From: Virgibacillus sp. MSP4-1
Lineage (GTDB): Bacteria; Bacillota; Bacilli; Bacillales; Alkalibacillaceae
Length of the DNA stretch: 64,000 bases
Assembly: GCF_010092505.1 (NCBI RefSeq)
Contig: NZ_CP048021.1
Location: forward strand, 1,488,001-1,552,000
Direction of reading: 5' to 3'
Part shown: positions 60,416-64,000 of the stretch, one piece after another
Layout: each line of letters opens with the position of its first letter
Numbering within the stretch: the first letter of the stretch is position 1
Program-made: the position numbers and the translations under genes
The notes under the pieces: model-generated
The model's input: only the letters and a program-made list of their open reading frames with translations
Database searches by the model: none
Told to the model about the DNA's origin: nothing

Positions 60416-62146
60416 CTAAAATTTTGGCGGGGACTTTGGCAGCTCACGTTTATGAGCTGTTCGCTTATGCATATTTTCGATTGTATTCCTATCCTGCTCC
60501 GGGACGGATTCTCCTTTTATATACTGATCTATTCTGTCATAAGTGGTTCCCATTTCGTTTTCATCGGTCTGACCTTCCCATAACCCGGCACTTGGTGCTT
60601 TGTGAATAATATCATCAGGGACTCCAAGCTCTTTGGCAAGTTCACGTACTTCGCCTTTGGTAAAGTGAAGAAGCGGGACGAGATCAACACCACCGTCACC
60701 GAATTTTGTAAAGTAGCCGGTATACCATTCTGCAGCATTGTCTGTACCCGTAACTAAATAGCCGTAATTCGCAGCCACCGTATATAATGTACTCATTCTA
60801 AGTCGTGCTCTTAAATTGGCATCTGCAAGACGCTCCTGATTTTCATTCCATTCATTGGCCTCTTTTAAATGGTTCTGCACGGAAGAAAAGAGAACCTCAT
60901 GTGTCTTAGTCAGATCTATGCTCATACTCTTAATTCCTGAACTATTCACAACCTTTTCAGCAGCTTTCTGATCATCAGAATGACTTTTACACGGCATGAT
61001 AACCCCTAGTGAATCTTCTGGAAAAGCACGCTTAATCAAGTGAGCTACCACAGCGGAATCAATCCCCCCACTAAGACCTACTAACAGGCCATTAACGCCT
61101 GCCTCTTTCACCTGATTCTGCAGCCATTGTGTTAAATGCTCCACCTGTTTCTTCATATCCTGATTCCTCTCTTTAATGCTATAATGATTTATTTTACCAT
61201 ATTTTGTTGCTCGTTCAAAAAATTTCTGACGTTGGTGCCACTGTTGCTGGAATCTTTGCAAATAACTTGCAACTTGGTCTTGGGCAGGATTTTTACGCAA
61301 AAAGTGAAGCCATTCCCGAAACAGATCACTCGGAAACATCGTACCGTAATAAAAGTAGGACTGACCCTTAAAGGATTGAAAGATCGGATACCGAAATAAG
61401 TCCTCAAACTGGTCCAGACCTTCAAATAAGAAACGCTGCGCTAACTGGATCCATTCATATTCGTAAGGGGCATACTGAATTAAATCAAAATCAAGCAGAT
61501 AAATTCCATGCTGATTACGGATAAAGTTATGACCCGCATTGTCTCCATGAATAATAAACCTTTTCCTGATGGCCTTTTCCTCTATTTTTCTCCACTTTAT
61601 TTTTTCCATTCGCTCTAATATATCCCGGGTTTGCTTAACAATATTCTGGTAAAAAAGCGTTGCCTGATGCTGGGTAAAAATATCCTTTGTACGTAAAAAG
61701 CGCTGGTATCTTTCCTTGTTTTTTTGCAGGAAGGGCTTCGTTTTTGTCTGTTTGATTGGTAATCCTTTTGCAGTGTCGTGAAAGTCCTGTAAAAGATTTA
61801 TAGCAGCTAGCCGATCTTCATGATACGTATAATTTAACTTACGTCCCTCAACAAATGGACTTAAACACCAGTATTGTCCAAACGAATCTTTAATCCACCT
61901 TTCGCCATTAGGAAAGGGGACAAAACTGATAAAATTTTTCTGATTCTCGATTTGTAAAAATAATGACCATATTTTTTTCGCATGAGAGTGATAACACTTT
62001 ACCATCCACCATTGATTTTCGGCATAAACCTTGAATACGTTCTTCTTTACAGGAATCATTTCCTGACAATCAAGATCGCCCTTTTCCTTTAGAAAATAAT
62101 GGAGACGATCCATAAATGAATCGTCTCTCCAGGAGTTTATTTTCAT
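60416..62146 (-). CDS. nadE: CotS-like kinase fused to NH3-dependent NAD synthetase
   Basis: 576 aa in one frame. Residues 1-330: aminoglycoside phosphotransferase-type kinase of the spore CotS/YsxE/YutH group, with IIHGDNAGHNFI (catalytic loop, near 214) and LLDFDLIQ (metal Asp, near 229). From Met331: complete NadE of about 246 aa, with GLSGGIDSAVVAHL (PP-loop near 360), NLRARLRMSTLY, GTDNAAEWYTGYFTKFGDGG and PSAGLWEGQTDE. Start ATG overlaps the safA stop (ATGA; GAGGAGG upstream). Just before Met331 lie a promoter-like sequence and AGAGAGG nine bases from the ATG, so nadE can probably also be made alone (60416-61156). A lost kinase stop codon is the simplest origin. Confidence 0.88.
   Translation of the reverse strand: MKINSWRDDSFMDRLHYFLKEKGDLDCQEMIPVKKNVFKVYAENQWWMVKCYHSHAKKIWSLFLQIENQKNFISFVPFPNGERWIKDSFGQYWCLSPFVEGRKLNYTYHEDRLAAINLLQDFHDTAKGLPIKQTKTKPFLQKNKERYQRFLRTKDIFTQHQATLFYQNIVKQTRDILERMEKIKWRKIEEKAIRKRFIIHGDNAGHNFIRNQHGIYLLDFDLIQYAPYEYEWIQLAQRFLFEGLDQFEDLFRYPIFQSFKGQSYFYYGTMFPSDLFREWLHFLRKNPAQDQVASYLQRFQQQWHQRQKFFERATKYGKINHYSIKERNQDMKKQVEHLTQWLQNQVKEAGVNGLLVGLSGGIDSAVVAHLIKRAFPEDSLGVIMPCKSHSDDQKAAEKVVNSSGIKSMSIDLTKTHEVLFSSVQNHLKEANEWNENQERLADANLRARLRMSTLYTVAANYGYLVTGTDNAAEWYTGYFTKFGDGGVDLVPLLHFTKGEVRELAKELGVPDDIIHKAPSAGLWEGQTDENEMGTTYDRIDQYIKGESVPEQDRNTIENMHKRTAHKRELPKSPPKF
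61191..61218 (-). promoter_or_regulatory. Candidate internal promoter for the NadE part
   Basis: TTGAAC (61213-61218), 16 bases, TAAAAT (61191-61196) with extended TGG before the -10, minus strand, inside the last kinase codons and 35 bases before Met331. Confidence 0.6.
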
Positions 62147-63258
62147 TTGTCCTCCTCATCATCCCGACCCCAATCATAGGACTGAGGAAACTGACCCTGG
62201 CCATAAGGATTTTGACTCATATTTTGCTGGTATGGGGCTTGCTGACCATATGGGGAAGGGTAGCCATACGGTGCTCCTCCCGGAAAAGGGCTCTGGAATT
62301 GTGTTTGGTATGGTGCACCCCACTGTTGTGCCGGCTGATTCATACCTGATCCCCATGGCTGTTGCTGCTGATAACCCGGCTGAATATTCCACTGCTGCTG
62401 TCCATATGGGGTTGGCTGTTGATTGCCCGTTGCCCACTGATTGGTGTTCCATTCATCAGGCAATTCCGGTATTTCCAGTGAAGAGGATTCCTCATTCATA
62501 TCCAGATTCATTTCCTGATAATTTGCGGTATGATGGACATTCTGGCTGGGTGCTGGCATTTGATCTGGCATATAACCCGGCATTTGCATATTAGATGGCA
62601 TATGAACAGGATTCATTCCACTCATCTGCTGGTGGGGATAGTAAGTTGGATACACAGGCATATAATAGGTGTTCATACCACCTCCGCAGCCACATGGCTT
62701 TTTCGGAACATGATGATAACCCATGTATGGCTGCTGTGGTACCTGAGGATAGTGAACCTGCTGATGCATATAAGTTTGCGGGGTATAATGATAAGTCTCC
62801 ACGCTGATACTTTCCTCTTCGTTATTTTCAATCATCGGCATTTTTGGCATCGAAGGTAACGGCATTTCCTTTTGTTCAGCTTTTTGAGGCTTCTGCTCAT
62901 ATGGCTTCATCACCTTATCCATTGGCTTTTCGTCCTCTTTGATAACTGGAGACATTTCTGGTGATTTATCAATATAAGGATGCTTTGTCGGCTGTTGCTT
63001 GGCAGGCTGGGTGTCAGCCTTAGGCTTCGCCTGCTGAACGGGCTTTTTGGCCGGCTGTTTCTCTGCTCTTTCATTTTCTGCTGCACGTTCCATTTTAACT
63101 GGTTTTGTTGCTGAAGGTACTTTAATTTTCATTCCCGGCAAAATTTCTTCCGGGTTGGATAGTTGTGTATTAAATTCTTTTAATGTGTCAAGATTAACAT
63201 CATATTTTTGAGCAATCTCCCTTAAGGTTTCGCCTTTTTGTACAACATGAATTTTCAA
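62143..63258 (-). CDS. safA: Spore coat assembly protein SafA
   Basis: 371 aa from TTG 63258 (AAAGGAG eight bases upstream). N-terminal LysM (residues 1-49, HVVQKGETLREIAQKYDV; LPGMKIKVPS) that binds the cortex side, a Lys/Pro/Gln linker, and a long Gln/Pro/Tyr/Met-rich region with a CGCGGG cluster near 205. This is the inner-coat hub in B. subtilis; morphogenesis by SpoVID binding follows the LysM. Coupled to the kinase-nadE gene by ATGA overlap. Confidence 0.93.
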   Translation of the reverse strand: MKIHVVQKGETLREIAQKYDVNLDTLKEFNTQLSNPEEILPGMKIKVPSATKPVKMERAAENERAEKQPAKKPVQQAKPKADTQPAKQQPTKHPYIDKSPEMSPVIKEDEKPMDKVMKPYEQKPQKAEQKEMPLPSMPKMPMIENNEEESISVETYHYTPQTYMHQQVHYPQVPQQPYMGYHHVPKKPCGCGGGMNTYYMPVYPTYYPHQQMSGMNPVHMPSNMQMPGYMPDQMPAPSQNVHHTANYQEMNLDMNEESSSLEIPELPDEWNTNQWATGNQQPTPYGQQQWNIQPGYQQQQPWGSGMNQPAQQWGAPYQTQFQSPFPGGAPYGYPSPYGQQAPYQQNMSQNPYGQGQFPQSYDWGRDDEEDK

Positions 63259-63431
63259 TTGAATGGCTCCTTTCTTTCAATTTACAAACTCTTACACGAA
63301 TCCCATATCAATACCAACATATGCACAGATTGAAAAATGTTGAGGCATTGGTCTATATTTATTATGAATATTTTTTTAAACAGCTGATTTCCCAAATGAG
63401 GCGGGATTGCTAACCCTGACACAGTTGAAAT
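63259..63431 (-). other. safA upstream region
   Basis: AT-rich gap between safA and the repeat remnant at 63432. I looked for a sigma-E or sigma-K promoter and found no convincing pair; the short frame at 63282-63479 is not supported. Confidence 0.4.
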
Positions 63432-63498
63432 GACAAAGGCGGAAGTGCCCGTTTGTCCAGCTGCAGCTCCCAGACCCAAGCGGTCGCCTCTGCATTCC
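63432..63498 (+). repeat. Collapsed modular repeat with cap
   Basis: AAAGGCGGAAGTGCCCG, GTCCAGCTGCAGCTCCC, then CCAAGCGGTCGCCTCTGC: both ends of a module with the whole hairpin core deleted. Confidence 0.75.
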
Positions 63499-63531
63499 TA
63501 TTAGCGGCGTGCGCACATGCCGGGCACACAC

Positions 63532-63565
63532 AAAAAGACTGCTCCAAATCTGGAACAGTCTTTTG
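63532..63565 (-). terminator. Terminator of pheA
   Basis: AAAAGACTGCTCC pairs with GGAACAGTCTTTT around six bases with one mismatch, T-rich on the minus side (TTTTTGTG), directly after the pheA stop. Confidence 0.85.
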
Positions 63566-64000
63566 TTACTTATTCAGTGATTTTATTTTTTCTGTTGTAA
63601 TCATGTATTTAGGATAGGTCCCTAAAACCGTAACCTCACAACCCAGTGCCTGTAATTCCGCCTGAACTCCAGGGAACAATACATCGTCATATTCCTGATC
63701 TGCATCAATAATAAAAAAGTAATTTCCGAGACCTGTTTTCATCGGACGGGATTCAATTTTGGACAAATTCATTTTCCTCCACGAAAAAGCCGATAAAACC
63801 TGATGAAGAGCTCCGGCATAGTCCCTTGGCAGGGTTACCATAATTGTCGTTTTGACCCCCTGTTTTTCCAAATCCGGAATATCCACGGCTTCATCCCTTT
63901 TCCTCAACACGACAAACCGGGTGTGATTATTTTCATAGTCGTGAACATCGGATTGCAGAATTTTTAACCCATATTCATTTGCTGCCCGGTCATTCCCAAT
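63566..64000 (-). CDS. pheA: Prephenate dehydratase, C-terminal part (cut by window edge)
   Basis: 145 codons remain, open at 64000. The frame reads IGNDRAANEYGLKILQ and TRFVVLRKRD, the end of the catalytic domain (the TRF motif is catalytic), then the ACT regulatory domain from about VKTTIMVTLPRDYAGALH with the phenylalanine-binding ESRP motif in LSKIESRPMKTGLGNY. Converts prephenate to phenylpyruvate, feedback inhibited by phenylalanine. In B. subtilis pheA also lies near safA. Confidence 0.95.
   Translation of the reverse strand: MGNDRAANEYGLKILQSDVHDYENNHTRFVVLRKRDEAVDIPDLEKQGVKTTIMVTLPRDYAGALHQVLSAFSWRKMNLSKIESRPMKTGLGNYFFIIDADQEYDDVLFPGVQAELQALGCEVTVLGTYPKYMITTEKIKSLNK

Noticed and set aside
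62232-62859. Plus-strand frames opposite safA
   Set aside because: Shadows of the biased Gln/Pro/Tyr/Met codons of safA on the other strand.
63282-63479. 65-codon minus frame upstream of safA
   Set aside because: Begins in a repeat remnant and has no family signature or good start.

Overview
The window is an ordinary chromosomal stretch of a spore-forming Bacillota, family Bacillaceae. Gene content and order match the Bacillus subtilis yrr/yrv/yrb region: alaS-ireB-ruvX-yrzB-mltG-yrrM-udk-greA-pbpI-yrrS-mtnN, then cymR-iscS-mnmA-yrrB-recD2, then hisS-aspS, relA-apt-recJ-secDF-spoVB-tgt-queA-ruvBA-bofC-yebC-coxA-safA-pheA. Sporulation genes are present (sigK with a 20-residue pro-sequence, spoVB, bofC, safA, a CoxA-like lipoprotein, an RsfA-type regulator, a CotS-like kinase). 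The type of intergenic repeats suggests a halotolerant genus near Virgibacillus, Lentibacillus or Halobacillus; that is inference only.

Layout. 1-3.2 kb: sigK, a tiny Gly/Tyr-rich membrane protein, then mtnN and yrrS on the minus strand and a lone plus-strand KTSC-like gene. 3.3-8.0 kb: a near-perfect 2.35 kb tandem duplication carrying pbpI plus a block of palindromic repeats. 8.0-23.7 kb: a long minus-strand series (greA to yczE) with a T-box before alaS. 24.0-34.6 kb: plus-strand rarA, an rsfA-like gene, then argG-argH-carA-carB-argF with an ArgR operator over the promoter. This block sits where B. subtilis has tcdA (yrvM). 34.7-38.6 kb: 6S RNA, aspS, hisS, a T-box with an Asp specifier, and a small helix-turn-helix protein. 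38.7-53.5 kb: an amidase, dtd, relA, apt, recJ, a LapA-like protein, secDF, comN, spoVB and three membrane-protein genes. 53.5-64 kb: yajC-tgt-queA-ruvBA, bofC, yebC, coxA, a CotS-like kinase fused in frame to NAD synthetase, safA, and the 3' part of pheA.

How the genes work together. There are modules for tRNA charging and modification (alaS, aspS, hisS, dtd, mnmA with iscS, tgt, queA), arginine and carbamoyl phosphate synthesis, recombination (recD2, rarA, recJ, ruvAB), secretion (secDF, yajC), the stringent response and purine salvage (relA, apt), and spore assembly.

I found no CRISPR array, prophage, transposase, tRNA or rRNA gene. The less ordinary material is (a) the pbpI tandem duplication, in which the upstream copy reads in frame into the repeats; (b) a family of modular palindromic repeats with interchangeable hairpin cores; (c) the kinase-NadE fusion, which keeps an apparent promoter and ribosome binding site at the junction; and (d) hairpins that bury the ribosome binding sites of two sporulation genes. 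I do not see a clearly new multi-gene system.
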